A stretch of DNA of 64,000 nt from Undaria pinnatifida (taxonomy: Eukaryota > Sar > Phaeophyceae > Laminariales > Alariaceae): positions 1,658,116-1,722,115 of the forward strand of contig JABAKD010000006.1 in NCBI GenBank assembly GCA_012845835.1. Reading direction: 5' to 3'. This document shows, piece by piece, positions 1 through 10,359 of this stretch. Every line of letters starts with the position of its first letter. Position 1 is the stretch's first letter. The translations under genes were made by a program, and so were the position numbers. Below the pieces are notes generated by a model, which was not told the origin of the DNA, made no database searches, and saw only the letters and a list, made by a program, of their open reading frames with translations.

Positions 1-2450
1 TCAGTACAATTTTACCTCGTAGGTACCAGTATCGTCGGTGTTGTCGCCTCGTGGCTCCCCAAAGTACTCTCTTACAGTCTGAGTATCAGTGAGGCCTCAA
101 CAACGTTTTAACGTAGTAGTATGACTTCTGTCTTCTTGGACGCATTCAAAGCATGGCATTTGTTCGTTTTCCCGTGATCTACATGGTTGCCTTGATCTTG
201 AACTTGTGCCCAAGTTGTGCTACTTTTGTACAGTGCGACGAGCGTTCGCCATTGTGGATTTGCTTCCGCCTTCTACTGCCGATGTCGCCGGCCCACGTTT
301 CGCGCATACCAAGGAACCATGGCGTATCCGACCCATGTCGTGGTTTTCCATCGTCTCGATTTCACCTCGCCTTATGCGAGTGGCGACAACATGGATGCTT
401 CCCGCGTTATTTCGCTTCGTTTTTTGCGAGGCATTACCTCCTTTCTTGTTGTTGTTGGACTTGCCTCGCCCCTTGGCATACTTCTCTTTTGTTGTGGTGC
501 CTTCCTTTCTTCTTGTTATTCTTCTCTCCACAACCAATTTCACTGCACTGTAGCCCCAGCCACTTAGTATTGCGGCATTCCAGCTGTTGCTACCGTCTAT
601 GGTCCCACATTGTCGACGACTGGCTTCACGTTTAGAGCCCTCCTTTGGTCCCACGTTGGCGGCGCCGTGCTGACTCTCCAGCCCATCTGTCGGATCTCTT
701 TGACCTATACTTTGTTTGGACGTACCTTCCCCCAAGGTTCCCTTACTGTCGGGCTCCGTTCGAGATTTGAAGCTAGCGGATCTATTCCTCTGGACCACTA
801 TTTCTTTTATTTTTTTCCCGTCACCCCTACCCCTACGGTCCAACGACACAGACCCCCGTCCTGGCTTTGCAGCTAACAGGTCTTGGTTCTCTCGACCACT
901 TTTTCTTGTTTCTTTTCGGCATATCATGGCTTTACAGAGCCCGTCCTGACTGTGCAGTCCACAGGCCGTCCCCTCTTGGCCCCGTTTTTCTCTTGGCTTT
1001 TAGGCGTACTCGTCGCATCGGTCCCACGTTTTGACCCCTGTTTGGATTCGCAGCCCATTTAGGTTTTCCATGTTGACCCCATTTCGTGTTGCGGTTTCGG
1101 CGAAATCAGTTTCGGAGGAATGCCTTCGACACGTGCCTATTGTTGCTCGTTTTCTTAAAGTAGCCTTTCACTATGGTCCCTTGCTATGGATCCTTCTTAT
1201 ATTTTTCAGTCTCAAGTACGTTGCTATGACATGATTTGTCTACTTCGTGCTTTGCCGTGCATTTTGTTCGGTTACCTTTTTAGGGTTGCTCCACGTTAGC
1301 GACCCCGTGTTCCCGACGTATAGTACCTAGCTGCGGCTTTCTTCATATTGTCTTCTCTGTTCCCTGCATTCTTTCTAGGGCTAGACGCTTTCAGCGCTGC
1401 TTCGAGCTGAACGAGTACCCGCTTGTTGACCCCACTTTTGATTTGCTTTGTTATGGTTGAATCGCCTCCCTACGTTTGATGGCATTGTTCCCGTTAATAG
1501 TTAGCCTCTCACGGTGTCATGATGTCGACTCTCTTTCCGGCTTCCGACATTACCGTCCGTCTTTGTGTCTACGTTTCAGTTTCGTCCTTGTTTTGAGTAT
1601 TTCTTTGGCTAGATGGCTTCACCCACATATTTCGTTCCGTTTTCCTAGTAGTGTACCCAGATAGCTTCTAAGGCCACTCCACTGTTGCCCCCCGATTCAG
1701 CTTTCCCGCACATCACACACGCCTCCAGTACCACAATTTTGGTGTTGTCTGTGCCACTGTCTAGGTGTCGTTTTTCTCTGCGTTTTCGCAAATTGTTTTG
1801 GTTGCCTCAGTTTCCCGTTGTACAGTTTGACCAAGGGCCATATGCTAGCCTCTTAAGTCCCACATTACGACCCCTGTGCTTCCGTTACACCTCAGCGTAC
1901 GGGTTATATATAAGTTTGCCTTTCGATCAATGGTCGCACGTCAGCCTTTCAGGTTCGACGTCGCGGACCCTGGCATTGTTTTAGGCACTGTTGTTTGTTT
2001 TCTCTCGTTTCAGGCTCTTGCTCTTCTGCCTTTCGACCAATGGCCCGACGCTTGCGTAGTTCTTCGCGTCTCGAATGTTTCCCTTTCACCGTACAAACCG
2101 ATGGCCCCACCTCGGCTTTCCATGTCCAACGTAGCGGACTCTGACTTTTTTTTGGGCATTGTTCCTTGCTTTCTTGTCTTTCGCAAATCAACCTACCACC
2201 CGCCTCTTTGGCACTAAGCTTCAGGCCGTAAATGTCTGGCCTTCACAGCGTTACACGTGTTCCCTTCTTCTCTTCTGACATTGTTTTCGCGTCTATACCT
2301 TCCTCTTTGGCTCCCTTCGCATCTTTGCGCTCAGTGACTGCGTCCTTCGTGCTTTCGTAGTCCGATTGCCACTAGTATACCGTAGGTACATATCCTTTCT
2401 CAAGCTTTCACGGTTGTTAGCTCCATCATAGGGTTGTATATATTGCAATG
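1..2450. repeat. Pyrimidine-rich degenerate tandem repeat field
   Basis: The plus strand is rich in T and C throughout and carries recurring short blocks such as GGTCCCACGTT, CGACCAATGGCCCGAC and GGTTTTCCATGT. Two well-matched units lie near 1927-2030 and 2095-2190, about 168 bases apart, sharing an 'ATGGYCSCAC ... GCGGACYCTG ... TGTT..TTG..TTCT' order. Similar blocks recur near 600, 650, 1020 and 1860. Open frames here, including a 235-codon one on the purine-rich minus strand (220-927), are best explained by skewed composition. I see no gene. A very old satellite or decayed element is the likeliest reading. Confidence 0.45.
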
Positions 2451-2780
2451 AGGCATTTGAACCTTATTATTACGAGGAGTGGGGGAATCTGTAGCCTCAT
2501 TTTCGTTTGTCTCGAATAGTCGCACCTTCGATTCCCTTTCGAATTCTTGATGTTTTGCTGACATCCTTTGATTGCCAGGTGATCTACATCTACGACTATT
2601 CAGGGTCGCCTAGTGAAATGTAGCGCCCTCCGTAGAAGGACAGATTATAGATTCGACGTGAAACCATGTCATGGTTGAGGTGAAACCACGTGACATTAGA
2701 TGTCACATTCACGTCAAGGCCATCATAGATGGGCGATAATGCAGGTGACCATGATGTGACAAGCAGCACGCCCCACATCT
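2451..2780. other. Unassigned spacer
   Basis: Nothing recognisable. One weak feature is a short imperfect repetition of GTGAAACCA(YG)TG around 2658-2695. Confidence 0.4.
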
Positions 2781-2786
2781 CACTAC

Positions 2787-2830
2787 CTGCTCTACCCTGC
2801 TCTACCCTGCTCTACCCTGCGCTACCCTGC
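2787..2830. repeat. 10-bp minisatellite (TCTACCCTGC)n
   Basis: Four consecutive 10-base units, TCTACCCTGC three times and then GCTACCCTGC, with a partial unit on the left. Small local tandem array. Confidence 0.9.
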
Positions 2831-3000
2831 AGACCTGCTATGTCTGTCATTTAGCATTCAATGTAGGGAAAAAATGTATATTAGCTTTTGAGTCTATCCA
2901 GCGAGCCATGAGGAGAGACCAATAAAGACACTGCAATGAATGACGAGCACGCTTCCCAACACCGACCAATCACGCATCCCCCACTCGGAGTACCACTACA

Positions 3001-3400
3001 TGAATCGTTGCACTTTCGTTTCTATCCTGAAACAACTTTTTGGCTGGGGTATTCAATGGTCTATTGAAAGGTGATGAGCCCCTCAGAAAATGGTTCTACC
3101 GCTATAATACCGTGGCATTGTCAGATTTTGACCCTGACTTGCCCAGATGCCGTTTGATGTCACGACATCGGTCGGAGCGCTCGGGGTCGGAGCGCTCGGG
3201 GGCAACGTCGAAGCTATCCCTACGTGACGGAAATGTGGCTAAACAGTGAACGCGTGTTCTACGAAGTATGTAGCTTCGATCGCCGAATTGCTCGGAATGA
3301 CGCGCGGATGCATAGAGACTGTTAGTGAATTCGTCGGAATGCTATTCAGTTTTCGAAACACAAATTTTCTATATACCAAGGCCATAGGTTTGGAAGGAGC
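3001..3400 (+). pseudogene. Decayed copy of the 41.7-42.1 kb small-ORF repeat
   Basis: This segment aligns in the same order with 41721-42113. Both contain ATGAATCGTTGCACTT, 'CTGGGGTATT', 'ACTTGCCCAG.TGCCGTTTGA', 'GGAGCGCTCGG', 'GTGACGGAAA.GTGGCTAAAC' and 'CGTCGGA.TGC.ATTC'. In the right-hand copy the shared part is an open 94-codon frame. Here it has indels, a tandem doubling of GGTCGGAGCGCTCGG and a stop after the AAACAG codons. I do not recognise the protein. Two diverged copies argue for a dispersed repeat with a former coding segment. Confidence 0.55.
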
Positions 3401-3885
3401 TCCATGAAGACAACGGTGTAAAAAATTGGCCGTTCTTATCGGAGGCCTTTTTTCTTCTTAAATTTCGTAAATTTCGTAAATTTCCATGTTTGTTCAATGT
3501 GTCTTAAATACGGAGGCGTTCTGTCATAATTTGCGATATTCTTCAGCCCCCCAAAAAATGTAGAAGTTGAAAATCGCAAATTAGGAAATCCTGTCATCGA
3601 TTTCCACATTTCGAAGGCAGTGCTCCGACATGCGCCGTGGCTCAACGCCGGGACTACCGGGTAGCTTTAAACGTGGACCACAGTCGTCCAACATTACGGC
3701 CGATGAAAGGAAGCGGCCAGGGCCTCCGGAGGACTCCTCAAGTCGGACGAAACAACGATTCAGCCTTCCCAGTTGTCCAGACACGAGGCGCAAAAACATG
3801 AAAAAGGCTATCGCTGGTGTTGTCATCTTGCTCAGCATGTTTCAGACCCCAGGAGCTACACCCTATGCTCCCGTCATGGTCATTC
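3401..3885. other. Unassigned spacer
   Basis: AT-rich left part with a doubled AAATTTCGT motif (3460-3483), then GC-balanced sequence. The frames crossing it lack recognisable domains. Confidence 0.35.
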
Positions 3886-3966
3886 TGTCGCTGCTGTCGC
3901 TGCTGTCGCTGCTGTCGCTGCTGTCGCTGCTGTCGCTGCTGTCGCAGCTGTCGCTGCCGTCGCTGG
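3886..3966. repeat. 9-bp microsatellite-like array (TCGCTGCTG)n
   Basis: About eight near-perfect copies of TCGCTGCTG with one CAG variant near the right end. It is open in several frames, reading as LLSLLS, AAVAAV or ATAATA, so reading frames across it should not be taken as genes on that basis. Confidence 0.9.
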
Positions 3967-4296
3967 ATTGCAAGAACCTACTTGGCCTGGGGCGGTCTCC
4001 CGGGATGTTCGCTCACGCCTGCTGTGTGACCACACGCGTGACTGCTGGTGTGGGTGGTGGGGGCCTTGCTTTTTGGCTCGGCTTTCAAAAATGAGGAAAA
4101 AAAGGCAAACAACCCCGCGCGCGATAATAATGCAGACGTTTTTTAAAAGAAATAGTTGAAAAATATAAGGGAGTTTGGGAAACTTCACATCTCCGACAAG
4201 AACGGCCCTAAATCTACCTTGCTTTGTAAATACACCGGGGTCAGAAGATATAGGTGCGAACCCTATGTCACGTGTGTCCTTATCAATGGTGCTGTT

Positions 4297-4700
4297 TCAT
4301 ACGCTTGGTGAATGTCGCATTCCGTATAAGCTGTGAGGTATTTTCATCACTACCGATCGGTTGGTAGTCTCATCCATCCTTTCGAAGTGAGGTGCTTGCT
4401 TCGTGTAGACGTCATCTTGGAGTTTCCGTTGAGAAATACAGTGTGCTCGTACTTTTCTAGTATTCGTCAACCCCTTGACGCCGCGATCACCAGCAGAAGA
4501 CGTTGATTCCGCATGTGACAAACGAGAGCGGAGGTGGGGTGAAGAAATCTAGTCCGTGTGGTTGAGCCCATCCCTCCACCGCGATTCTTGCCTGGAAACG
4601 TCCGTCTTCCTTGACTAGGAATACCCAGCGCCGCCTATTATTGGTGGAGGACCCTTAAAGAAATTTGGTGGTTGGAATTAAGTCGATGACCTCATGTTCA
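4297..4700 (-). pseudogene. Copia reverse transcriptase N-terminal fragment
   Basis: From about 4700 to 4530 the minus strand encodes 'KEDGRFQARIAVEGWAQPHG' and LDFF, matching the copia K.D....KARLV..G..Q..G.DF block. After a break, 4297-4420 reads VYTKQAPHFERMDETTN then 'SLYGMRHSPS', matching V...QP.GF ... KSLYGL.QSP.W. The YVDD catalytic segment and RNase H are absent. The segment between this and the integrase (4855-5061) is a Pro/Ser/Thr-rich linker. Confidence 0.75.
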
Positions 4701-5267
4701 TCGACATTTTAAGCTCCTTGCGCATGGCTGCTTCTCACTGTTCCGCCTGAGGTAAGGCTTTAGCTTGTGCGTAAGTGTACCGAAATTGTGTACGTTACCC
4801 ATTTCAACAGTTACGATATACTGCGTGATTCTTTCGAACTGGTTTCAACACGTTTCAGGCGTTGTAGTGCCAGCTGGCAAGCCCATTCTTGTGAATTCGA
4901 TGAGCGTACCTGCATATGCAACGGTTTGTTGATGTTGTCGCTGGTGGAGTCGCCGGTAGATTCTCTAGCGAAGTCAGTGATCCTGGCTCTGGTAGTGTCG
5001 GTGCAGCCATTTTCTCAGATGAAGATGATATGCCGTGGTCGATGTTGCGGCAGGCTTCCATGAACTCGACGTCAGTCTCCGAACCGATTGATTTTTTTAC
5101 TTAATCATCTGTCGTTGGAAGAGCAACAGGCGTTTTCTCGATGAAGGAGACGTTGCGAGAGTTTGTGATCATACTCGTGGTTCGGCCATACACACGGCCG
5201 GTTGATCTGTCGCCGTGGTAGACAAAGAACACACCCTCCCAGGTGGTAGCTTCACGGTGTATCCTCT

Positions 5268-5835
5268 TCAACATTCACAAAATTTTGTTGCCAATGATCC
5301 GAAGAAATGAGAGGGTGGCTTTCCGAACATGCGTTGGTAGAGTGTATCACCGGTGGCCCTGTTTGGCAAGCGGTTCATTAATAAGAACGTTCTAGAACCT
5401 AGCTCTCCTCGTACAACTTTAGGGAGGCTCGCATCGTTGAGTAGACAGCGAGTCACAATGGCCATGACAGTACGTCCGTCCCATTGTCAAATACCATTTT
5501 GCGGCGGCGTGGATGGGGCTGTAAACTGCTGAAGAATCCCGCTGCTGGAATACGCGTTATCCCCCATTTTCCGATCGTAGATGTTGCACCCGTAGTCCGA
5601 GAGGGACTAACTTGCGGTGAGTATGCAGCGGGTCGGTCATCTTCTCAATTAAGTACACTGTTTTCATCGTGCTGTGATGGCCGGTGTACTTCGACATATA
5701 AGCATATGCCTCTATCGCCGTGGGTGTTACTAGTCCGGGTAAGCCAGGAACCACGAGCTTGAGTCGTTCACTGGTAGGGCCGGTGCTCGATATCTCGCCC
5801 GTTGATTTTGTTGGGTTTTTTTGTTGATTTTGCAC
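5268..5835 (-). pseudogene. Copia integrase core, frameshifted
   Basis: Two frames join here. The first (5557-5835) reads VTPTAIEAYAYMSKYTGHHS then KTVYLIEKMTD and PLGLRVQHLRSENGG. The second (5268-5465) reads TRCLLNDASLPK, 'LMNRLPNRATGDTLYQRMFG' and KPPSHFFG. Between them, in a third frame, lie 'QQFTAPSTPPQNG' and 'DGRTVM', around the third catalytic acidic residue. In copia integrases LRS(D)NGG carries the second catalytic Asp. Here it reads Glu, so even the local catalytic site is altered. DNA strand transfer would be the family function; this copy is broken. Confidence 0.8.
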
Positions 5836-6091
5836 GTGTTACACGCTTTTAAAAAGAGTAGTGGAATTTTCCCCCCTTTCGTCGATGTTTTTTACTATGG
5901 ACATCAGCTGTCTGTTCTGTTGGGATGTCCCGGTTTCTTGTGCCGGGTGCTTACTCAAACCGTCGAGGAAAGAGCTGCTGTTGTGACTTGCGTAGCCAAC
6001 ACAGCTTCTGACTTCAGGCTGATACCGGAAACAGTCGGAGAGCCTTGGCTTGCTGCTGCGGTGGTTAGGTCGAGCTGATCCGGCGTAGAGC

Positions 6092-6436
6092 TCAGAAGCT
6101 GCCCTTTCGTAGTGGTACGGTGAAGTTACCAATATCCAGATACGTTATCTTAGTGATGATCATGTTTACCCTCTGTGGTGCTGCTGCCCCCGAATATAGG
6201 TGCCTACATATCCCAGATACGACCGTGATAAGATGCCGTACAGAAGGAGTGGATCCTAGAACGTGCAATAAATCCACGACCAATAATCCTTGATCAACAC
6301 CAAAAAGGCGATGGTTGCCTGCAACATTAACAGTTGCAGGACGGTTCGGGTGTACGCACCTTGTCATTATTTGTCCCATGCCAGGTAGAAGTAGATTGTC
6401 GAAGAAGTGGCTGGATGCACCGCTGTCGGTAGTCAC
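6092..6436 (-). pseudogene. Copia aspartic protease region
   Basis: A 114-codon frame begins TTDSGASSHFFDN, with the DSGA catalytic motif and following SH..D typical of copia proteases. It continues through VNVAGNHRLFGVDQGLL and 'SGICRHLYSG', where copia proteins have the second half of the protease, and on to 'LDIGNFTVPLRK' at the start of the GAG-pre-integrase region. The enzyme would cleave the Gag-Pol polyprotein. Downstream the frame breaks (5839-6091 shows no intact HHCC finger), so this is a remnant. Confidence 0.8.
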
Positions 6437-6841
6437 GGAGAAATTTATGGGGTTGGTGGAAATGTTGGATGGAGGTAATGCGGTGAACGAGTAGCCAACG
6501 CCGTCAGGAGATAAATATGTGGAGGAACAAGTCGTGATGAACGTCGGAGTAGCCGTAGCAGTTGCAGCAGTAGTAATAGCCGATGGAGCTTGCGTCTCTG
6601 GGATGCAGGTTTCAACTTGCGTTGTTGAACAAGGAGTTATGGCGGCATTGGCATGACGACCGCCGTTAGTGTTATACTAGCCGCTTAGTTGGCCGGGACG
6701 AAAATTGCGGGTTTAGCTAACGTATCGGTGCTCCCGCCTTCGACTTAAGCAGGTGCCGTCGGCATGACCGTCCACCTTATACAGGCTACACCCTGAGTTG
6801 TTTCGTTGTTTTTGGGAAGTCTTTTGCCCCGTGCGTCCTTT

Positions 6842-6910
6842 TCATGACTGTAAAGCAATTTTGAGACTCTGGCCTGTCCGTTTGGAGTGGGAGCACGTCA
6901 CTACTGCTGC
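6842..6910 (-). pseudogene. Degenerate gag zinc knuckle
   Basis: On the minus strand the sequence reads CSHSKRTGQSLKIAL. It has the spacing of a retroviral CCHC zinc knuckle, but the second Cys is Ser, the His is Gln and the last Cys is lost by a frame change. It lies between the gag fragment and the protease, where a copia zinc knuckle belongs. Confidence 0.55.
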
Positions 6911-7106
6911 TGACGACGTCCATATACTTGATATAGCCGACTCACGCCCCTTCGCTTTGCGCGAAGGCCCGTTACGCATTACTCTATTCGCGGACATGCT
7001 ACGCAAGCGATTACTGCTTGGTCGAGGGAGGGGACGCCATCGGCCTCTGCGCTGTATTTCATCTGCACATAGTCGTCTGTCAGCCCTTCTCCACGATGTC
7101 AACTAA

Positions 7107-7433
7107 TCAGTCATCGCCGATTAATTCCCCCATGAAAACCAGTTCGCCCCTCAAATGGTTATTTTCGTTGATAAAATAGTCGGAGGCTTGCCCTTTTGTT
7201 GTAGCCATTCGCATAAGTTGGCTTTTCAGAATACGCCTGCGTTGACGTGTTGAGTTTTGGTTGTTGTCTCCTAAACCATCCCATGCCGCTGGCCCTTTTT
7301 TTGCCTTGAACGTTAGAATAAAGCCAGCGGCTGCTCTCGAAGTGCTCAGGAACAAAAAGCCGAACAGTTGTTGGTTTTCGTGGCGCCAGGTTTGAAAGTC
7401 GTCCAAGCTAGAGACGTTGTCGCTCGTGGCCAA
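7107..7433 (-). pseudogene. Copia gag fragment (UBN2-like)
   Basis: A 108-codon frame carries the layout of copia capsid proteins: 'FKAKKGPAAWDGLGD' resembles the conserved LKG(K/T)..AW..L segment. It is followed by RQRRRILKSQLM, 'GQASDYFI' and 'HLRGELVFMGELIGDD', matching the usual L...L..G..I.DD ending. It lies at the 5' end of the minus-strand element. The family role is capsid assembly. This copy is separated from the rest of gag by a stop and is presumably dead. Confidence 0.75.
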
Positions 7434-8045
7434 CAGAATTGACGTTGCGACTGTATGCGTGGATGCTGAGGATATTAGCGCCGTCTGTGGGGCGTCTCCG
7501 TGTATAAATGGCGATGTTGGAGGTTAACATCCCGGCTCTATGGAAGGTGTTGCTCCAGCGCCAGGGTGTGCAGTTGCAGATGTGTCGGCCGGTGGAGTTT
7601 CCCCTGAGTTATACTGAGATCTCTATTCACAAAACGTCCTGGTTGCGTGTAACAGCTCTTCTTGTACGTCTTGTCGCCCCAGATGGTCGACGACGAACAT
7701 GTTCGGGTTCGGGAAATGGCCCCGTTTCCGGAGTATCAGATATTCCGGAGTATTTCATGCTTATCACGAACTGAGCCGTGCGTTTCCACATGTCGAAGAT
7801 CAGCCCGGTGCTTTTGCCCCCGGCAGCTCGAACGAACTTTGTCGACCGCATCAGCTGCTTTTGTTTCCTCTTTTATGGTGATGCTGCTGATACCGACGAT
7901 GTAGTTGGGTCACCACTGAAATTTCCTGCTGGGGAAGACGTGGCCTCTTCTTACGCTTCTTGGGAGAACACGACAAAGAGCAGTGGGACGTCGGTGACTG
8001 GTGCCAGTCGATACATAGATCAATGGGAGAGACTCTTAGCCTGGA
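7434..8045. other. Probable copia-1 leader, unassigned
   Basis: Sequence between the gag remnant and the possible primer site. Frames on both strands are open for 70-115 codons, but none shows a domain I recognise. It most likely belongs to the decayed 5' part of the minus-strand element. Confidence 0.35.
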
Positions 8046-8176
8046 ACACTAACACGTCTAGAGGCTCTGCCTCCTCGCTTTGCTGTTGCAGAGCAGGCAC
8101 CAATGTGTCTGTTGTGATTCTGTTGTGATCACTTGTGAAAAAAAATAAAAAATAATAATTTGAAAGTGGCGCTTAC
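8046..8176 (-). repeat. Repeat pair member A, possible LTR/primer-site junction
   Basis: This segment matches 9608-9730 in the same orientation (shared AGGCTCTG, GGCACC.A.GTGTCTGTT, GATCACTTGTGA and 'TTTG.AA..GGCGCTT'). On the minus strand it reads '...AACAGACACATTGGTGCC' followed by 'TGCTCTGC'. That looks like an LTR end followed by a tRNA primer site, and it lies upstream of the copia-1 gag remnant. No matching 3' LTR was found, so this is a hypothesis only. Confidence 0.35.
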
Positions 8177-8283
8177 ATGGGTAAAATATAGAAACAAAGG
8201 AGAGTGTCAGATGTGAGCGATGCGTTCCCTCGTTGCCACGGCAACATCCCTATGCGACGGGCAGATCTACTCTACAGGTGAGT

Positions 8284-8527
8284 CACCCCACGGTAGGGGT
8301 TGCAGTTGTATGATTGCGCCAAAACGTCCCTGGGCGATTGAGTTCCTCATGTGAGGAACTGCCGGTCAATGAAGTAATTTCACGATTACAACATATTTTT
8401 GGACTAAGGCATAGAAGCTTGGTCGGGTTGTGCGAACGAATGCCTTCGAAGTCATTTTTCGTGTGAGATATTGAGTTCCTCATGTGAGGACCTCAGGGAC
8501 TGATGCTGCAACCCCTACCGTGGGATG
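8284..8527. mobile_element. M2 inverted-repeat element, best copy
   Basis: A 244-bp element bounded by CACCCCACGGTAGGGGTTGC on the left and, inverted, the complement of GCAACCCCTACCGTGGGATG on the right. Just inside each end lies 'TTCCTCATGTGAGGA'-type sequence, itself palindromic (8340-8355 and 8475-8490). The middle carries 'GGACTAAGGCATAGAAGCTTGG' and TCGGGTTGTGCGAACGAATG. There is no transposase, so it is non-autonomous (MITE-like). No convincing target-site duplication is visible. Related copies are at 24.7, 33.1, 49.4, 52.8, 53.4, 54.5, 57.5, 57.9 and 63.8 kb. Confidence 0.8.
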
Positions 8528-8654
8528 CCTCAGGTGGTTGCACTAGACGCTCGTCCGACCTACAGCAATTCCACGTAATAATCCCCACAGCAATATCTTA
8601 GAAAAAACGTTAAAAAAAACACTTCAGATGATATCGACCGAACCGGCTTTTTTT

Positions 8655-8850
8655 ATCACACGCAGCTTTGCAAGCTGCGTGTGATACTTCGGTCGCGCGT
8701 GTTGCGGGGTGTGTGAAGGATACAGATCGGTGACTCTTCTGCTAATGCCAGGGTCAGCAGTACCAAGACGACCACCTTGTTCTGAGCACGAAAACTGTAT
8801 AACCCGCATTGAAGGGGACAAAAGCAGACATCTGTGGAATTCAGTAAGCA
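8655..8850 (-). repeat. R1 tail fragment, degenerate
   Basis: An inverted, worn copy of the R1 tail: 'GCAAGCTGCGTGTGATACTT' then CGCGTGTTGCGGG, 'GATCGGTGACTC', AGGGTCAGCAG and 'GAAGGGGACAAAAGCAGACA'. Blocks occur in the same order as in the intact inverted copies at 49.8 and 50.5 kb. Confidence 0.6.
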
Positions 8851-9607
8851 TGAAACACAAGTGTTGTAGTGTTTTGAGTTAACGTTTGGCGTAGACTACG
8901 TGGATCTACCCCCCGTACACAAGTTCTTGTGTGCTCCCTGTATATGTGTGGCAGGCCACGGGAGGTCCAGCCCGGGCCTGATGCTCGGGTTGTTAGTGCT
9001 GTCGAGTCATGATGGAACATGCGGTGGACGTCGATCGCTACGGCTCCGAAGTGATCGCTCTTCTGCTCTTGATGTACCGCGAAGGCACACTCGCACACCT
9101 ATGTAGTATGTTGATGGAATGAAGACGGGCAAGTGAGATCTGGCGTTCTGCATCAGGCGTCGGGCGGTGCACACTTGATCTTCAGGCTGTTCGAACGCCC
9201 ATCTCACACACCACCAGGGAATACACAAACTAAAGCGTGGATCCAAAAAGCCGGACCACTGCACTCATACAGTTTCATTATGATATCTGCTTTACTCGTG
9301 CGAAGAGAATGCACATCAACAAGGATAAGGATCCTGATGTCCACATATGGATCCTAGTACCAATAACAAATGCTGGGTGTTCCGCTTGTGGTCCATTTAG
9401 GCCGTTGAGCGGCGACCTGCAGCCGCCCCCGTTGTACTCGCTGTTGGAGGTGTCAGAATCGGTCATCAGGCGGTATGGGTTTTTGTTAAAGGCGGGCCAA
9501 ATCCAGTCAAAAGAGGGTAGAGGAAAAATTCGTAGATTTTGTGGTGTACAACCTCCCCCACGTATTCGTCAAAAAGGGAACACAATGATTGTGTGAATAG
9601 CCTGTGA

Positions 9608-9730
9608 ACACAATAGTTGTGTGTGGAGGCTCTGTCTTCTATGCGAAGAGATGCAGAGGTGGCACCGAAGTGTCTGTTAAGATCACTTGTGATAAGAAAG
9701 AAAAGTGATAGTTTGGAAAGGGCGCTTGAG
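9608..9730 (-). repeat. Repeat pair member B, possible LTR/primer-site junction
   Basis: Second copy of the 8046-8176 segment. On the minus strand it reads 'AACAGACACTTCGGTGCC', again an LTR-like end followed by a GGTGCC primer-like start. It may mark a second, otherwise lost retrotransposon insertion. The 8850-9600 interval to its left shows no gene. Confidence 0.35.
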
Positions 9731-9902
9731 GCCAAAGAGAGAAGAAAAAGAAGAAGAGAAAGCAGGGAAAGAGGGAAGAGTGATCATGGTGGGTTGCATC
9801 ACCACCTGATCATCACGGAACAATGCCCGTAGTACGGTAGAATACCGGGACAACGGGACAACCTTAACGCACTCAAATCTACGTTTAAATCTAGGTTCCA
9901 CC

Positions 9903-9995
9903 GAAGATTCAACGTAAGATTCAACGTAAGATTCAACGTAAGATTCAACGTAAGATTCAACGCAAGATTCAACGTAAGATTCAACGTAACATTCA
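9903..9995. repeat. 12-bp minisatellite (AAGATTCAACGT)n
   Basis: About eight tandem units of AAGATTCAACGT with single-base variants. The 12-bp length keeps frames open, so the minus strand reads repeated VESY or LNLT peptides across it. No flanking protein supports real coding. Confidence 0.9.
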
Positions 9996-10359
9996 ACTAC
10001 ATATCTTATTCGTGCGAATAGATTGCGCATTAACTTAGATTTGAATCCAAGGTTCATACTCTCAAAATGTTGCCCCCTTCTTCGCCGCGGCCCTGTCAGC
10101 CCCGATGCCTGCCCGAAACAAAAAATATGTGTTCGTGCTCGCCATGGGCTTCGGGTGTCTTTCCAGCGCGTCAGAATTAAACATTAGATCGTTTGAGCAA
10201 GCTCTGGCATGTTCCGCGGCCCTGCTTTTTCTGTACCTCCCTTTGACGATTAGCCAATAAAACACTAACAACATGCCTAACTGAGCAGTTTCCCTCCAAT
10301 CAAGTAACAGTCAAATCAACCCCTTTTGCAGTTTAGTACCAACTCCATTTCCCACATAC

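Larger units (their letters stand above)
4290..7433 (-). mobile_element. Shattered Ty1/copia retrotransposon (copia-1)
   Basis: Reading the minus strand from 7433 down to about 4290, recognisable pieces appear in the canonical copia order: gag, zinc-knuckle remnant, aspartic protease, integrase core, integrase C-terminal part, and the start of reverse transcriptase. Frames change several times and stops intervene, and the reverse transcriptase ends before the catalytic YVDD and RNase H parts. The element therefore cannot encode its own proteins. A possible LTR-to-primer-site junction lies upstream at about 8095-8110. No 3' LTR was found. Its domains differ clearly from the 42-49 kb element, so it is a separate lineage. 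Confidence 0.8.

Noticed and set aside
220..927. A 235-codon minus-strand frame, Lys/Arg/Gly-rich, gag-like at first sight
   Set aside because: The strand is purine-rich and poor in T, so stops are rare by chance. There is no zinc knuckle or other motif, and it lies in a degenerate tandem repeat.
9903..9995. A CRISPR array or repeat-protein gene
   Set aside because: The 12-bp units are contiguous with no spacers, and the peptide repeat arises in both strands' frames.
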